Shown here one piece after another: positions 5,195-6,320 of a DNA stretch of 6,320 bases (positions within the stretch are counted from its first letter, which is position 1; the number at the start of each line of letters is the position of its first letter). The DNA lies in NCBI GenBank assembly GCA_007116835.1, contig SKHS01000125.1, positions 1 to 6,320 of the forward strand, in the 5' to 3' direction. The notes under the pieces were generated by a model, which saw nothing but the letters and a program-made list of their open reading frames with translations, searched no databases and was not told where the DNA came from. Made by a program: the position numbers and the translations under genes. This DNA is from Halomonas sp. (GTDB lineage: Bacteria > Pseudomonadota > Gammaproteobacteria > Pseudomonadales > Halomonadaceae).

Positions 5195-6307
5195 TTAAGG
5201 GCCAGCTAACATGCCACTGCTGCGCAGCGCTTCACCAATGCTTGCCAAGGCGTGCTCATGAGCGCTGACTGGAAGAGGGCCTTTACCGCAGGCTACGATT
5301 ACCCATGGCCCCTGTGCTTGCGCTGCAGAGACGCTGGACGATGCACTAGGCAAAGCAATACCAGCATCGCAGCTGCGACGGTGCTGAGTACCGGTCTTAT
5401 GAGCAAACTGAATGTCACTGCCCAACCCTTGTTTCAAGCGGCGCTCACCAGAAGACGTGCGGCTCATTACCGCCAGCAGCGTTTGGCGCTGCTCGGTATT
5501 CAAATCCGTCATACCATCATGGTGAAGCGAGGCCAGTACATCCCCGAAGGCGCGCAGCGTACCTACGTTCTCACCCGTCGCTTCGTAGGCGTCAAAGGCG
5601 TGGTCGTAGTCAGGTTGCTCGAAGGCATCTTGGCGCACGCCAAGAACATGGGCGAGCACTACCGCGCGTTGGCCAACATCGTGTTCACGCAGCGCCATGA
5701 AATCTAAACCTCCCAAACGTTGGGCATCGGGATGAAGTTGGCCATACACCCCCTGGCGAACCCCTACAAGCTTGCTAATCGGCCCTAGATCGTCTGGTCT
5801 GCCACCGCTAGCAGCCACCATGTCCCCTGCCCGTGCATTCACTGCATCAAGCCCCACGCGGTCAATCAGCATATCCGAGGCGGTGTTATCACTAACCGTA
5901 ATCATCTGCTCCAACAAAAAGCGGATGGAAATAGGCGAGCCTGGCTCATACCAGTTAACCGGGCCTGCGCCATCCACATAGTCGCTACGCGCCAGGGTAA
6001 TCCGCTCATCCAGGGATAACCTGCCGGCTTGATGCTCGGCCAGCACCTGGGCAGCCACCGGCACTTTTACTAGCGATGCCAAATACCATGGCTCATCGGC
6101 TTTCCAAGAATAGGCTTCACCGCTGGCCACATTCTGTACATATACGCCTAACTGTCCGCCAAATACCTCTTCGATGGCGGCTATACGGGTATTTAAGTCA
6201 CCCTGCCAGCGGCTCTGTTTTTCGACTTCATAATACCAATCTGCATGAACAGGCAGCGCTATTAACAGCGCTACTACCATTAGCCCGCGCTGTATCCAGT
6301 GTCGCAA
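5195..6307 (-). CDS. Secreted serine hydrolase, class A beta-lactamase-like fold
   Basis: The 370-aa precursor has a Sec signal peptide (MRHWIQRGL, a hydrophobic stretch, then likely cleavage after VHA at residue 22), so it should act in the periplasm. It carries the three core motifs of the class A beta-lactamase/DD-peptidase fold (Pfam Beta-lactamase2, PF13354): SLVK at 78-81 (Ser78, Lys81), SDN at 139-141 and KTG at 304-306. The omega-loop motif ExxLN that supplies the deacylating Glu in true class A beta-lactamases is not recognisable. The corresponding region reads LGPISKLVGVRQGVYGQLHP (about 174-193). Cys313 and Cys340 flank the C-terminal strands and could form a disulfide. At 370 aa it is longer than typical class A enzymes (about 290). 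It is better called a serine hydrolase than an antibiotic-resistance gene. Start is TTG at 6307 with GGGAG at 6316-6320, 8 nt upstream; an internal ATG at 6280 lacks a good Shine-Dalgarno and would strip the basic n-region. It lies 82 bp upstream of ppiC on the same strand. Confidence 0.88.
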   Translation of the reverse strand: MRHWIQRGLMVVALLIALPVHADWYYEVEKQSRWQGDLNTRIAAIEEVFGGQLGVYVQNVASGEAYSWKADEPWYLASLVKVPVAAQVLAEHQAGRLSLDERITLARSDYVDGAGPVNWYEPGSPISIRFLLEQMITVSDNTASDMLIDRVGLDAVNARAGDMVAASGGRPDDLGPISKLVGVRQGVYGQLHPDAQRLGGLDFMALREHDVGQRAVVLAHVLGVRQDAFEQPDYDHAFDAYEATGENVGTLRAFGDVLASLHHDGMTDLNTEQRQTLLAVMSRTSSGERRLKQGLGSDIQFAHKTGTQHRRSCDAGIALPSASSSVSAAQAQGPWVIVACGKGPLPVSAHEHALASIGEALRSSGMLAGP

Positions 6308-6315
6308 ATCGTCAA

Positions 6316-6320
6316 CTCCC
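6316..6320 (-). promoter_or_regulatory. Shine-Dalgarno of the class A-like hydrolase (TTG start)
   Basis: GGGAG on the minus strand, 8 nt before TTG at 6307, at the very edge of the window. It may continue as a longer purine run beyond the window. It supports the TTG start over the ATG nine codons inside. Confidence 0.5.

Noticed and set aside
5252..5707. A 151-codon plus-strand open frame
   Set aside because: It is antisense to the class A-like hydrolase, has an Arg-rich composition typical of shadow frames, and resembles no family. The minus-strand protein has intact catalytic motifs.

Overview
The window looks like chromosomal DNA of a moderately GC-rich gammaproteobacterium. The best lineage clues are a full-length NdpA/YejK nucleoid-associated protein, a YadG/YadH-type ABC exporter and a PpiC-type parvulin, all close to the Enterobacteria/Pseudomonas/Halomonas forms. 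My best guess is Halomonadaceae (Halomonas or a relative). That is an impression from protein flavour, not a proven assignment.

Layout from left to right. A 24-codon single-pass membrane peptide lies on the minus strand (3-77). It is divergent, across a 241-bp AT-richer intergenic region, from a secreted beta-lactamase-fold serine hydrolase on the plus strand (319-1323). Everything after that is on the minus strand. The serine hydrolase is convergent with a TerB-family protein (1335-1796), which lies 111 bp downstream of ndpA/yejK (1908-2921). Upstream of ndpA is a 160-bp gap carrying a 15-bp tandem repeat and a stem-loop. Next comes a probable operon, read right to left: ppiC (4834-5112), the ABC ATPase yadG-like gene (3840-4775) and the permease yadH-like gene (3082-3843, ATGA overlap). 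The right edge holds a complete secreted class-A-beta-lactamase-fold serine hydrolase (5195-6307), whose TTG start and Shine-Dalgarno reach almost to the end of the window.

Functionally this is mostly ordinary core-genome content: an exporter pair, a cytoplasmic prolyl isomerase, a nucleoid protein, and two unrelated periplasmic or secreted active-site-serine enzymes. Several starts differ from the longest possible reading frame. The yadG-like gene and the class-A-like hydrolase use TTG, terB uses GTG, and the two other genes with in-frame upstream extensions (serine hydrolase, ppiC) begin at internal ATGs with a better Shine-Dalgarno.

I found no CRISPR array, transposon, tRNA, rRNA, phage gene or recognisable defence cassette, and I do not see an undescribed multi-gene system. 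The items most worth a second look are small: the 24-residue membrane peptide, a perfect 10-bp hairpin abutting the yadG Shine-Dalgarno, the 15-bp tandem repeat in the ndpA leader, and the apparent absence of the general-base Glu motif in the class-A-like enzyme.
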